This document shows, in pieces, positions 1 through 11,930 of a stretch of DNA of 64,000 nucleotides. Made by a program: the position numbers and the translations under genes. The stretch lies in the NCBI GenBank assembly GCA_051294375.1, contig CM119265.1:2270311-2334310 (forward strand). Direction: 5' to 3'. The notes beneath the pieces were generated by a model. It worked only from the letters and a program-made list of their open reading frames with translations, did no database searches and was not told the origin of the DNA. How positions within the stretch are numbered: the first letter of the stretch is position 1; each line of letters begins with the position of its first letter. The stretch is from Paraspadella gotoi. Taxonomy: Eukaryota; Chaetognatha.

Positions 1-1130
1 CTTATTTATTCCATGCTTAGAAACGCTTCTATCATTAATCAACAACTTTTGTTGTAATAGACAAAAGATCAACCCTAGTAAATAAGTCAGCTTTGATTCC
101 ACCATTTTAATCTATTTGTTACTTGAAACATCTAAAGGAGATCAATTAATGGAACAAGCTCATTAATCATTTATTATCGTTTAATGAATAACTCTTTTAT
201 TTATTGGTTTAATTAAGTTGATTATTAATTTGCTTTTATTGCATGTTTTGTTTGCATATAGATATTACTATAGCCCTAATGGAATATCTATATGCTTTGT
301 TATTTTATTAAGGTTATTTTAATTAACTAACCAAGCAAGTGTTGGTTATCTTCATTCAAGTCTCAAACTTTTAATTAACATTTAATTGACGTCAACTGCC
401 CCGCAAAACATCAGCGCCACTTTCCGCTCAACTTCCTGCAGACGGCATAGATGGCATTTCAGAAACCGTTGTACTCTCAATTCCGCTGAACACGCCTAAA
501 TGCGATAGCCCAACACCTGTAATGCAATCAGCCGAACACCCTGTAAGCGATCAGCTAACACTTTGTCGTTGAAATTTTGAAAAGAAATTCAGTCGAACGA
601 ATAAGCGAAGAAATAAAAATAGGAAGAAAGAGAATAGAGAAGAGAAATAGAAAAGTAGGAAGCGGGGGAGTGGATTAGCGAAAAGGGGGGTAATAATTTA
701 AATGTAATATTATTAAATTGAAAAAAAAGTTAAATTTGTAGCGGCCGCGCCGTCTAGCGGACGGATCATTTTGTTTAAACCAGCCTCAACTTTAAACTCA
801 TTTGCATATTAATTTTCTCATTTCATGAAAAAGCGGGTCCTTAAATGTCTGGTTACATCCAACCTTATTGTGGTTAGTCCTAAATAGTTAAGGGTAGAAT
901 TATAACGTTAGAGTTAGAATGAGAGATAAAAATCTCCGAAATAATCTTTTTGGGAATTCCGAATGGAGTGAGTTGGAAGAAATGATGCAGTAGGATGTGG
1001 GTTGTGGTGCGTATTAAAGTGGATGGAGGATGTGATTTTAAGGGTGGTGATGGAGACGGGGTATGTTCACCGGGAGTGAGTCCGTCCACGGGGTGAGATG
1101 GTGAGGAAATGAAGTCGGTGCGCAGGAGGG
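1..1130. other. AT-rich sequence, no gene seen
   Basis: I see no open frame with protein-like composition, no splice-flanked exon and no long tandem repeat here. The open frame at 880-1089 on the minus strand has no recognisable similarity. Confidence 0.5.
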
Positions 1131-1138
1131 AATGAAAT

Positions 1139-1160
1139 GTGAGAGAGAAGAGAGGAAGAG

Positions 1161-1198
<38 letters not shown>
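1139..1198. repeat. (GA)n microsatellite
   Basis: About 60 bases of almost pure GA dinucleotide. The Arg/Glu-rich frame running through it is a by-product of the repeat. Confidence 0.9.
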
Positions 1199-1202
<4 letters not shown>

Positions 1203-1374
1203 CTGAGGGAAGGAGGGGGGGGACGCAAGGCGTGAAAGTCCTGGGCCTGCCTGGCGTCTTAAAATGGCAAAAAATGGAATCAGGGCCAGACAGGCGTGAA
1301 AATGACAGGTGCTTGAAATGGCTAAAAGGGGAACAAAGCGAAGAAAACGAGATAATGTATAGAAAATGTTAATT

Positions 1375-1625
1375 CAATCATTCACTGCATTCAATTAATT
1401 TATTCATTCCTTTAAAACATTCACTCTATTCCATTCACTTAATTCAAGTCATCGTTAAATTCAATTCATTCCTCTTCAATTCATTGATTTTACTCATTCA
1501 TTCATTAATTCATAAAATTAAATAATTATTTATTTCATTTAATTCAATTTCATTAAATTAATTCAATTCCATTATACAATCATTCAGTACAATTCCAATT
1601 CATTCAATTCAATTCATTCATTCGA
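1375..1625. repeat. Degenerate (ATTC)n tract
   Basis: Many imperfect ATTC/ATTAA tetramers without a clean array. It looks like an old, mutated version of the ATTC arrays at 25.9-26.2 kb. Confidence 0.7.
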
Positions 1626-1781
1626 TAGCAAATTTGGGTCTCGGAAGTATAAAGCAACCAATGGATTTCCCGTCAAACTTTCCGATGTCTTTTGCAATAA
1701 TTCATTCGCTTTTTCAATCATAATTCATTCATTCCAAAGTGGATCGTCAAAATTCTCGAATGGTTCATCTTTTAACCACAG

Positions 1782-1836
1782 GCGTCGCTGGTCGTGACCC
1801 CATCACAGAGGAGGTGTACGATAACATCATTCAGAG
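1782..1836 (+). CDS. Possible internal exon, unrecognised
   Basis: A 55-base open segment lies between an acceptor-like ...TTTTAACCACAG and a donor-like GTAGTG. In the frame that skips the first two bases it reads VAGRDPITEEVYDNIIQR, a protein-like composition unlike the repeats around it. I do not recognise a family and no partner exon is visible, so this rests only on splice context and composition and could be chance. Confidence 0.2.
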
Positions 1837-2268
1837 GTAGTGAAATGTAAAACTAATCTGGTAATACCTGAGTTTAGATCGTGAATATTTTGTATTATAT
1901 AGTAATTTGATAAAGTGTTGAAAAATGACCCTTCGTGTGTTCCAATATAAGTATTTTGTAATAAGGATAATCTTTACTACCGAGGACAATAAATGAAAAT
2001 ATCTTTTGTTAATAAATGTCTCTTTTTATATGGAAGTTCAAAATTACTTCGTTTCCACTAACCTTTATTTTATATCTTTTTAGAATTTAAAATATAATTA
2101 ATTTTAAACTTAATCTGATTGAGGGTTCTAATTTTTTTAAGTAGATAAAAGATATTTATATAGTATTATATATTTTTTTAATCGCAACGTTTAGTCTTAC
2201 AGTTTTGACAGTTATCTTTTAAAACTTTTAAACCTTTTAAAACCATGTAATTTCAATACAATTTTATA

Positions 2269-2397
2269 TTGTCAGGTAACGAGGAGACGATTATTCTTCA
2301 AGCGACAATTAAAAGCGGTTTCCACTGTGGTTCTGTCACAAGCAGACCTCGGCAGCAGCATTCGGCGGACTCCAAAGATTCTTGCAGAGAGAGAAGA

Positions 2398-2435
<38 letters not shown>

Positions 2436-2595
2436 GAGAGAGAGCGAGTGCTCGTTTGAACGAGAGGAGGACGAGGTTGAGACAAGGGAAAATTTTGGAA
2501 AAAGTGAAAGTGACAATAGGGGAACAAAACACGTGGAAAAATATAGAAAGAAAAATAAAGAAAAAATGGAAAAAAATAAAAAATAGAGAATAATA
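2269..2595. repeat. (GA)n tract with short unique flank
   Basis: The GA array covers about 2386-2446. Open frames on both strands run through it. The minus-strand frame over 2272-2400 has some non-repeat composition, but no splice signals or similarity make it a convincing exon. Confidence 0.6.
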
Positions 2596-2599
2596 GATC

Positions 2600-3500
2600 G
2601 GCCACTGTAATACAGAACAAAAAAAGAGGAGAAAAAGGGAAAAAGGAAAACAAATGGCTAGTTTTTGAATAGAAAGAAGTAACCCGAGAAACAGAAAGAG
2701 CGGCCGAATGAAAAAATGGACACACTTGGGCATACAAGTTTGCATACTAGAACGAGAGGCTGACATACAAACAAGACAGCACACAAATACAACAAAAAGC
2801 GGCTATAATATTTGGCGCATAGAATTCTAGAAAAAAATATCCAGACCTAAAAAAATATACCATAAAGCGAGCAAGAAAATAAAATCATTGAGGACTAAAA
2901 TTATTTTAGAATTTAATTTTACCGAAAAATTAAAAAAAACGTAAAAAAGTCTACTTTTTTAAAACTTTTTACCAAAAAAATAACTGAGAGGAGAACGAAT
3001 TGCCCGGCGAATTAGAGTAAAAAAAAGAAAAAAAAGAAAGAAAGAAAGAAGAAAGAAAGAAAGAAAGAAAGAACGAAAAGAACAGAAAAAAGTTTTTCGT
3101 GCCCTCGGTTTTCCTGTCGGCGAGCGTTAATCAATTTGCATAATATAAATTCGATTTGGGTTTTCCGATTATTTTGGTTAGGGTAGTTTTTTTTTTTTTA
3201 TTATTTGGGAGTGGTTTTCGAAGGGTGGCTTTTGGGCTCAGTTAAAATACAACACCGGTTAGAAATTTTTAGTAGGTTCATCCAGTCGGAAATTAAATGA
3301 AAAAAGCTAAATCAAAGAACCGATTTTATTATTTTAAATAACATCCATTTAAGAGATATTAAAATTAAGTTGTTTTTGAACTGAAGAGAAAAAAAAAATT
3401 AGTAACGAAATGAAACAAAAAAAAAATGAAACATTTCGAAAAAATTCTAACAATCGATGATTCGCAAACAAAAAACCCAAACATCCTACCATGGATTAAA
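2600..3500. other. AT-rich sequence with short GAAA array, no gene seen
   Basis: A (GAAA)n array sits at about 3021-3072. The rest is A-rich sequence with no open frame worth reporting. Confidence 0.5.
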
Positions 3501-3507
3501 GATAAAG

Positions 3508-3553
3508 TCTCTCTCTCTCCCTCTCTCCTCCCTCTCTCTCTCTCTCTCTTTCT

Positions 3554-3593
<40 letters not shown>

Positions 3594-3725
3594 GTTTTAA
3601 AAGAGAGAGAAGAATTATATGCCGGCGATTTGGAGCGAGAGAGAGAGAGAGAGAAAGGGAGAGAAAGCACGAAAAGTTTCACAGAGTTCACAGCCAGCGG
3701 TTCACAACAACATTCTTTCACTTTC

Positions 3726-3781
<56 letters not shown>
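3508..3781. repeat. (CT)n ... (GA)n inverted microsatellite pair
   Basis: A CT array at 3508-3590 is followed by GA arrays at 3636-3663 and 3731-3781, separated by about 140 bases. CT and GA arrays on the same strand are complementary, so the block could fold into a hairpin. Confidence 0.85.
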
Positions 3782-3784
<3 letters not shown>

Positions 3785-4225
3785 AAATTTCTGTTAAATT
3801 GCGTTAGCGGGACAACGGATTTACCCGGAGAATAACTTCCCAACAAAAACCCCAGACGACCTTTATTTTTTTTTCCCTCTTCTTTCATCCAAGTAATAAT
3901 ATATTTCACTTTTATTAAGCTAAAAATATTCGAGTAATAAAAATCCGTCGTCTTTACGAATTAGTCAGGAAATGTTTATTAAGGCGAATTTTAAATCGGG
4001 GATAAGGGCGTCGGGTATCAGATTCGGGATTTCTTTTTTAAAAATGTTTGTTTAGATAATAAACTAGCAAATTTAGACGCGTTTTTAGAGAAATTACTAA
4101 AAATAGAGGAAATACTTTAAAAACAGTCATTACTACAGTCAACTAGGAGTTATGTACAGTAAAATAACCGTTGAATAGTTAAAACTACTTAGGACCCAAT
4201 ATTCGGTTCACTCTAGAAATATTTT
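3782..4225. other. No feature seen
   Basis: AT-rich sequence without open frames of protein-like composition, arrays or dyads. Confidence 0.4.
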
Positions 4226-4389
4226 ATGATTTATTATTTATTCAAATCATCTTTCGTGACTGCATATCGTACAAACGGGATATCAGTTCGCGCACAATGC
4301 GCTCAGAATCGTCACAAGTCCAAGAAAAGTCTCAGTGCAGACAGAGATAACTCGAACGAACGGAAAAGTCGGATCCGGTCGAAAAAAAA

Positions 4390-4690
4390 AATGCGGGCAG
4401 AAATAATGCGGGATCTCTTATTTCTGATCGGACTACAGGAATGCGGGCGACCGGGATCTCTGATCGCGCACCAGGAATGCGGTCGGGTGAAAGAATGCAG
4501 GCGTGGTAGAAAACGCGTGGCGTCGCGTAGCATTGGGTGTCGGGGCACGCTAGTGCGTAGCACGTCAATGCATATCGCTAAGGATCAGTGAGTATCACTG
4601 AGTGTAAGTGCACGCCGGTGTCAATGCGTGTCAGCATGTATCATTGAGTGTCAATGTAGGTTAGTGTGAATCACTGGAGTTCACTGCAAC
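4390..4690. repeat. Degenerate tandem repeat
   Basis: Two adjacent near-copies of a ~35-base unit (ATCTCT..GATCG..CAGGAATGCGG) are followed by several imperfect copies of a ~17-base unit built on GTGTCAATGCGTGTCA. Open frames across it are explained by the repeat. Confidence 0.55.
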
Positions 4691-4933
4691 TAATCACGGA
4701 CGGAAAATGTGACTGCGTCACAAAATATCGCCGCGCCTCCGTTTCGTGAAATTTATCGTTCAACTTTAGGTGATGAGTCAATCAATTTCTTATCCAAATT
4801 TCATGTCAAATTATTGTACTTACCCCAAAGTTATTAGGAAATGATCCAAACTTTTTGAGAAATGACGAGGTTTTGAAAAATCCGACTCTTCGCTGCATTT
4901 ACAGATTTCCGTGAACCGGCAGAGCAGGAAAGA

Positions 4934-5068
4934 GAAGAGAGATTGAGAGAGAGAGAGAGAGAGAGAGATAGAGAGAGAGAGATGAGCCGGGTTCACTTGG
5001 ATCCAAGGAAGAGCAAATGATGCGAAAATCAATTGTGAGCAGGAATGAGTGAGGAAGTTCTCTCTCTT

Positions 5069-5117
<49 letters not shown>

Positions 5118-5856
5118 TTCTCTCTCTCTCTTCCCTCTCTTCTCTCTTCTCTCTCTCTTCCTACCATTCCCTCTTTCTTGCTGAACGCCAAGGACGATTC
5201 GCCCTGCGTGGTCGAATAGTTCCTCCTTCAGATTCGTCTGTTAAGAATAATTGCTATTATTGAATTAATACATTACTAAAAATTATCATCTGCAAATTAC
5301 ACAACTAAAAAAATTTTTTAAAAATCACTATTTACCCTTCGCCCTTCTGATTCCTCACGGCACTCCGGCAAACGGAAGAGAGAGAGAGAGAGCGAGAGAG
5401 AGAGAGGAGAGAGAGGAGAGAGAGGAGCAGAGAGATTAGAGAGAGAGAGAGAGAANNNNNNNNNNNNNNNNNNNNNNNNNTCGAAGGAACTATTCGACCA
5501 CGAGGGCGATCGTCCTTGGGCGTCAGCAAGAAAAGAGGGAAAATGGTAGGAAGAGAGAGAGAGAGAGAGANNNNNNNNNNNNNNNNNNNNNNNNNNNNNN
5601 NNNNNNNNNNNNNNNNNNNNNNNNNNNNNNNNNNNNNNNNNNNNNNNNNNNNNNNNNNNNNNNNNNNNNNNNNNNNNNNNNNNNNNNNNNNNNNNNNNNN
5701 NNNNNNNNNNNNNNNNNNNNNNNNNNNNNNNNNNNNNNNNNNNNNNNNNNNNNNNNNNNNNNNNNNNNNNNNNNNNNNNNNNNNNNNNNNNNNNNNNNNN
5801 NNNNNNNNNNNNNNNNNNNNNNNNNNNNNNNNNNNNNNNNNNNNNNNNNNNNNNNN

Positions 5857-5885
<29 letters not shown>
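4934..5885. repeat. GA/CT microsatellite cluster with inverted duplication and two gaps
   Basis: GA at about 4942-4982, CT at 5060-5160, GA at 5379-5455, a 25-N gap, GA at 5549-5570, a 286-N gap and GA at 5857-5885. The unique sequence at 5190-5233, next to the CT array, reappears in reverse complement at 5481-5528 next to a GA array. This is either a genuine fold-back or a scaffolding artefact. Confidence 0.85.
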
Positions 5886-5888
<3 letters not shown>

Positions 5889-6260
5889 AAGAAGAAGCCT
5901 AAATAGTATTCGAAGGGGAGAAGGAAGAGAAGCTCCTTTCAGTTTCTTTATGTCTGAGGAGCAGCAACAGATGAGGAGGAGGAGCAGGAGGAGGAGGAGG
6001 AGTACAGGCAGGAGCGACTAGGATTGAGGGGGTAAGGAGCAAGATGTATAGGAGCAGGAAAAGACAGGAAGTAAAGCAGAGCAAAGCAATTAGAATTTGT
6101 AGGAGCAACAGAGTGAAGAGAGAGAAGAGGAAGAGAACGGATAATTTGAAGGGAAAGAGGAAGAGGAGAAAGGAGGAAGAGGATGAAGAGGAAGAGGAGG
6201 CGGAAGTTGATTTACACCCCCCCTCGGAAGGCAGGGGGGAGTGAGAAAAAGTTAAATATA
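5886..6260. repeat. Purine-rich (GGA/GAA) tract
   Basis: Long run of GGA, GAA and GAGGAA motifs on the plus strand. The Glu/Arg-rich and Leu-rich open frames over it are compositional shadows. Confidence 0.6.
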
Positions 6261-6604
6261 AAAAAGTATGAAGGAAAAAAAATAAAACAAAAGATATTTT
6301 GTTTTCGTTTGGCTTTAAAAAATCTACCTATTAACATACCATTCATATCATTAATGATGACTTTCTATCGTTTAATAAATTATATTTATTTATATTTGAT
6401 GACAAATACTCACGTGAAGCTCAGTTTTTAAAAACAAATACGTACTTTTTAATTCGATAACATAAGTCAACTTAATTTCTATTAATTTAATCTTTAGGGG
6501 ATAGAATTTCGTAGAATTGAAAGTCGCTTTTGAGAAAACGTTACTGGTGAAGAGACAGTGATATTTTTTATGTGTTAGTGACAGAACCGTTCAATATAAG
6601 CAGT

Positions 6605-6785
6605 CCCTGAGCTTCGGATCTGGCTGTAACACCATGTTACAGGCGGGTTAAGCGCCCCGTTCCTCTTAACTGCCAGACGACCACCGGGCTAGAACCCCGG
6701 ACCTTTGGGTTAGGAGGCGAATGACTTGCCTCCGGCACCAATGGCCGCTGATGAACGGTTGGTGGATTTTAGTCCACCATACTGG
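6605..6785 (-). mobile_element. tRNA-derived SINE-like element
   Basis: On the minus strand the segment reads like the 3-prime half of a tRNA: an anticodon-arm-like GGAGGCAAGTCATTCGCCTCC, then a T-arm/B-box-like GGGGTTCTAGCCC (plus-strand 6685-6697). A B-box-like GGGTTCTAGCCC also occurs at 10607-10619. A functional tRNA is unlikely because no complete cloverleaf is apparent. Confidence 0.5.
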
Positions 6786-7034
6786 TGACATTTCATATTG
6801 CAAAAATCACAATGCACTAGCATTTGGCGGTAGCATTTGACGGCAATTTATTTGGGAATGAAAAACTTGAAATATAAAATATTTAGAAGCAAACGAATCT
6901 TTTTAAAAAATATGAAAAAAATGACTAGATGATAAGTGGCAAGAAAAATTTTTGGACTCATTGACCCGTAAAACAGCTCTGTCTCTGTCTCTCTCTCTCT
7001 CTTCCTTTTCGTCATAATCAGTGAGGAAGGTTTT

Positions 7035-7260
7035 TTTATCTTTTCACGAGAGAAAAAATGAGGGAGAGAGAAGATAGAAAGAAAGTAAAAGGAAAAGAAA
7101 AGAGAAAGAAAAAGGAAGAGAAAAAAAGGAAGAGAGGGAGAAAGACAGAAAAAAAAGAGAAAGAAAAAGAAAAACAGAGAGAAAGAAAGAAAGAAAAATA
7201 TAAAGAAAGGAAAAATGAAAGAAAAAGAGAATGATTAAAGAAATAAAGAGATAAAGAAAA

Positions 7261-7356
<96 letters not shown>

Positions 7357-7460
7357 GGTCGACTTAGGTTTTTCTTGAGAAGATGAAATTGACAGGATGA
7401 AGAGGAGGAGGAGGAAGAGGAAGAGGAGGAGGAGGAAGAGGAGGAGGAAGAAGAGGAGGC
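7035..7460. repeat. Purine tract with (GAAA)n and (GGA)n arrays
   Basis: A near-perfect GAAA array spans about 7262-7355 (roughly 23 units), preceded by irregular A/G sequence and followed by a GGA array at about 7395-7460. Confidence 0.9.
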
Positions 7461-7701
7461 TTTGACTTTTGAAACTTAAAATTTTGAAGAAATTTTTTTG
7501 TCGAATGGAAACTGAGATTATGAGAGTAAGAAGACGCAAGAATGGGGAGAAATTTATTAAAGTGATTTATGTTCACTTAATATTAATTATACAGAATTTA
7601 TTTTGAATAGATTAATTATACAGAATTTTAACAGAAATGATATTTAATTTTAAATTATTACCTAGTTTAAAATTGCTTCTTTCTTATTTTTTGTTTTCTT
7701 C

Positions 7702-7702
<1 letters not shown>

Positions 7703-7762
<60 letters not shown>

Positions 7763-7945
7763 AGTTCATTTGTTCTTGTATCGGGTTTGTTATCGTTAGT
7801 GCTACCAATCACCGCTCACGGCGCTGCCGCATCGCGTTACCAGATCCGCCTCCCAAATTTGAACAAAAGGCCAGCCGCATTCTTTCTCTCTCGCTCTCTC
7901 TCTGCTCGGGGAAAAAGCTTTCACGAATGCCGGCGAGCGCGCGCG

Positions 7946-8004
<59 letters not shown>

Positions 8005-8005
8005 G
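7703..8005. repeat. (CT)n ... (GA)n inverted microsatellite pair
   Basis: CT at about 7703-7760 and GA at about 7950-8005 flank about 190 bases of unique sequence. A good polypyrimidine-AG directly precedes the CT array, but the plus-strand frame through it (7637-8041) is mostly repeat-encoded. Confidence 0.85.
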
Positions 8006-8173
8006 TGCAAAGCAGTAAAGCGTCTTTTGTTTCTCGGTTGAATAGAAACAAAAAGTGTTACTCTCTTTTCTCGTGCAACCACTTTCGCCATTTTCTCCTC
8101 CTCTTCCTCCTCCTCTTCCTCCTCCTTCGTCACCATATGTCAATATCCATTGGGTCTTTTTTTTTCACCTCAG

Positions 8174-8394
8174 CTCCAAGTAGCAGCAAAGAGATGCAGG
8201 GAGTTGGCGGGAACGAGGCTGCGCGCGCGAAAGTGGTGCACGAGGGATGCGCATTCAAAGAGGAACATTCCGCACTCAAAGACATACACTTGCGTTTAGT
8301 GCGTACTAACTTGGTTTCCCAAAACATGACAGATAAAAACCCAAGGGGAAACTTAAGTTTAAAAAATAGAGCTAATGCTTTAGTAAAAACATAG
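8174..8394 (+). CDS. Possible terminal exon, unrecognised
   Basis: A strong acceptor (T-rich tract, then CACCTCAG) ends at 8173. After a two-base split codon the frame stays open for 72 codons to a TAG at 8392-8394. The encoded stretch is polar and mixed (for example KEMQGVGGNEAARAKVVHEG), not repeat-derived. No family is recognised, no polyadenylation signal is obvious, and the upstream exon that should supply the first base of the split codon was not found. It may be a last exon of an unannotated plus-strand gene or a chance frame. Confidence 0.3.
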
Positions 8395-8559
8395 GCCTTA
8401 TTTTTTTTCCAAAACGGAAATACAGGGGTGGAACCCTATATCGAGACAAAATTAAAAAAAATCATTACTCTAAAGCTCTTAATGATTTTTAAAATCTGAA
8501 TAAATATTCGTACAGTACTATATCTTAGCTTTTAGGCTTTTTATTGGAGCTGGAGTTTG

Positions 8560-9160
8560 AAAAAACTATAGGATGGAGCCGGAGTTGGAGCTGAAAATTC
8601 TTTTTGGCCGGAGGTGGAGCCGGACAATAAATGGCTCAACAACTAATAATTAGTAATTATTATTATTTAATAATTAGATTATTAAATGGCGTTTAGGGCT
8701 TTGGACCTGCAAGGACCCCCCGCGTCAGTGGGGTGGTTATACCGGCACCACCACAGGAGCGTAACCGTGAGGGGATTGAATCTATATCACGATGGGTGAA
8801 CGAGTACTTAGCTGTCCAAGCCAATGGGGCGATGACAGTTTCTCCAAGCTATAAGGGAGGCAAACTTGTAGATAAGGCGCTAAGTGGGCTGAAGTTGACT
8901 ATCCGTAACTTCTATAACCCCCTTTAGTAGCTATGGAACGGCGCCTAGGCTTGAACCGAGGCTTTGAGGTGACGCCACACCCCCCGAGCGCTATCAGTAC
9001 TCTCACGTTCCCGCAGGGTAGGTACCGGGTTGGATTGAACCCGGTACCTTGTGGTCATGAGCTGATGGCTTACTCAATGCAGCCATCGGGTCAGGACTAG
9101 GTGTCATGTTTATAGGCGGGGTGAACCTAGGCAATGCCTGATTACAAACTGAGGATTCGC
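8560..9160 (-). mobile_element. SINE-like dispersed repeat, family S (copy 1)
   Basis: The part from about 8880 to 9150 is clearly related to 54545-54925: shared blocks include AGTGGGCTGAAG, GCTATGGAACGG, CCCGGTACC and TTATAGGCGG. On the minus strand it holds a good pol III B box, GGGTTCAATCC (plus 9032-9042), downstream of a tRNA-like TGGCTGCATTGAGTAAG, so the family is probably tRNA-derived. The 64-residue frame at 8733-8927 lies inside and has no recognisable domain. Confidence 0.6.
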
Positions 9161-9483
9161 CACTTTATTTTTAAAATCTTTTTACAAACAGCACTGATTT
9201 TAGGACCAAAGTTTTAATCAGGAAAATGAATGTTTTAGAACAAAATCTTCGGTTTTCGCGATACAAACTAATACATGGACGAATTCATAACAAATTATTC
9301 AATTTACAACAGTTGGAAATCTTTAAGATTTATTCCTAAATGGAACTCAAAATAAAGCAACCAGCAAAATCTATGTTAATTAATAATCCCTACATACATT
9401 AAAATTTTCTTGCAAATATTCTAAAAAATATTATGCGTCTTGATGCAATAGTAACACGAACCGCATTTAAACTTTTCTATTCG

Positions 9484-9799
9484 ACATTAAACCAAAAGGG
9501 GACTAAGACATTAAACCAAAAGNNNNNNNNNNNNNNNNNNNNNNNNNNNNNNNNNNNNNNNNNNNNNNNNNNNNNNNNNNNNNNNNNNNNNNNNNNNNNN
9601 NNNNNNNNNNNNNNNNNNNNNNNNNNNNNNNNNNNNNNNNNNNNNNNNNNNNNNNNNNNNNNNNNNNNNNNNNNNNNNNNNNNNNNNNNNNNNNNNNNNN
9701 NNNNNNNNNNNNNNNNNNNNNNNNNNNNNNNNAAAGGGGACTAAGACATTAAACCAAAAGGGGACTAAGACCCTAAACCAAAAGGGGACTAAGACATTG
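9484..9799. repeat. 24-bp minisatellite, interrupted by a gap
   Basis: Tandem copies of a 24-base unit, GGGGACTAAGACATTAAACC plus AAAA, flank a 210-N gap (9523-9732) on both sides in register. The gap is probably collapsed copies of the same array. Confidence 0.85.
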
Positions 9800-10480
9800 G
9801 TTTATTTTAAATCAAAATCATTACGGAACAAAGAAAAAGAGTAAAAACTATTCTCAATTAAAAATGACTTAACATCGTCAAACATTTTACTTTTAAAATT
9901 AACAAGGATCATAAAAGAGAATTTTTTTCGCCGTCTAACTGTACACCATTTAACCATTTACTTTTAACGGTTATCGGAACTCTAGTTGCAATGCTCGACT
10001 AAGATTTTGCATAATCTCTGTAATTATACATGAAAAACTATCTCGAAAATAAAATATAGTATTCTCATATATATAATATATTCTCATAATATATATTTTA
10101 ACAAGAAATTCACAACTTTAAAAAATAAAGTAAGTCTCCTTCACGAAAAGGTCGCCAATAGATTATGAGGCCAGAAAGATTTCTCGAATCTGTCGCGCAG
10201 AAATCTGGGAAATATAGGGGAATACGGGAAGAGAATTTCTCGTAAATGAGAATGTAAAAGGAAGAATCGGAAGATGCTCCTTTGTTGGTGATTCTCTTAG
10301 AAAAGTGAATTGAGAGGAACTAATGGCGACGTCAAGCGATGAGTTAAATTTAAAAACAAAAAACCTTAGCTTATGTTTTTTTAAAAATTTTTTTTTTTTT
10401 ATCAAAATCTAACTTTCGTAATTGATAAATATTAAAATCGTCTCTAGTGTGTTCCACTTAATAAAACAATTGTAATGACT
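9800..10480. other. No feature seen
   Basis: AT-rich sequence. The 80-residue minus-strand frame at 10163-10405 has no recognisable motif. Confidence 0.4.
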
Positions 10481-10489
10481 GAGAGTAAT

Positions 10490-10650
10490 TGTAATTTGAT
10501 TGGTTTTACCGCGCGATCAGTGGCCTTGCTTACTTGGATTTCGTCGGGAGGTTTTGCCGTTGGTTTAATCCGTCCGTCACCCTTTCTGCAACGGCCGTTC
10601 CGAGCAGGGCTAGAACCCGGGACGATTGGTTGCGAAGAAGAACAACAACG
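10490..10650 (-). mobile_element. Fragment of tRNA-derived SINE-like element
   Basis: Minus-strand B-box-like GGGTTCTAGCCC at 10607-10619, matching the one at 6.69 kb. The tRNA-like part appears truncated at about 10640. Confidence 0.35.
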
Positions 10651-11930
10651 ACGGCAACAACATTCATGGCTTCGGGGTCTTCCCCTTTTTTAACTTCGTA
10701 ATAAAAATCCGTAAAGAAAAGACATTGAAGACGGCGAACCTCGCAACACCGCCGACGACGACGACGGACGCCCGAGCTGCAGACTCGACAACACGCGAAA
10801 AGCGACGAACACACACCTGCAAAACACACCACCTAAGTCATTTACTACCCGGCAGCACCGCCATACCAGCAGGCCATTTAAACATCAACCGCAGCAACGC
10901 AAACAGCCTGCCAAGCCTGCGAGCCTGCTGCCAGCCAACCGTGTGAAGACCGACAGCCTCACCAAAAACCAGCGCCTTCCAGGACACTAAAAAAAAAAAA
11001 ACTCAAAAAAACAAAAAACAAAACATAATAATAAACTACGTCAGCCCCCGCCTCCCTCGGTTCAAGTAACAGGACTATGCATATACACAGGGCACGCGAG
11101 CACATAAAGAGAAGGCTCCAACAAGAGCCCGCCAATAGTAACGAGCAGCAGAAAAGCCGTGTGAGTGCACAACTACTGGTAAAAGGTTTAGGGTAAAGAA
11201 GGGAAGAAAAAGAACGAAAAGCTATGTACAATATCTGCCGTGCACAAAGTAGATTATGCGCAAACCGGCATATTCTACCTTGGAAAGGCTAATCCGAAAA
11301 CGTCAGAATTAGGATCATTGCCTGCAAATACTTCTTTTATGTGTGTTCGCTGTTGCCCTGTAGCATCCTGATGGCGACGATTTGTCTGCCGTTGCGGCAT
11401 GAGTTTGGAAATTTAGGCGGGAGCAAATCTCCTCGATTAAAGCCATGTAACAACAGTCCGAAATTTAAGGCAATAACGCACAATAACTCAATGGATATCA
11501 GTGATGTAGAATCTAATGAACCTCGCCTCAAAGGCAATACTGTTCAAGATATTCGGACGAAACAATACACGCAGCTAAGGTTCGTAATCCGATTTGTCAG
11601 TCGGTACGATTACGATGCATATTACGACTTAGAGTGAAAGGGGGGAGGACGGAATGGGAAAAAAAAAATTGAAAGGAGGAAAAAAAAAAAAACTAAAACA
11701 GCGGATTTCAAACAAACGGACTAAACGGACCGTTTTTATCCATTTCTGATACTCTGTATCATTATTAATTTATCATAATTGTTCTCCTTGTATCTCATTG
11801 GCTCCAAACGACTATATTACGCATATTTATCCTCGCATCACTGTCGGTCACTTTTTCAACACCGTTTGGCACAACTTACACAAAACAGGATATGACACAA
11901 TGTACAGCAAGCATCGTAGTCAATCTCTTG
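10650..11930. other. No recognisable gene
   Basis: CA-rich, moderately GC-rich sequence with several open frames of 60-110 codons (for example 10626-10946 plus, 11341-11637 plus, 11337-11537 minus). None shows a motif I recognise and overlapping frames on both strands are equally plausible. Old transposon remnants are likely. Confidence 0.4.

Noticed and set aside
6605-9160. Genuine tRNA genes
   Set aside because: B-box-like motifs exist but no complete cloverleaf with paired acceptor stem and anticodon arm could be drawn; related copies elsewhere point to SINEs.
9484-9799. CRISPR-like array of 24-bp repeats
   Set aside because: The units are directly adjacent without unique spacers, so it is a minisatellite, and the host is an animal.
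11337-11637. Open frames on both strands as an integrase or gag fragment
   Set aside because: No catalytic or zinc-binding pattern could be identified in either strand.
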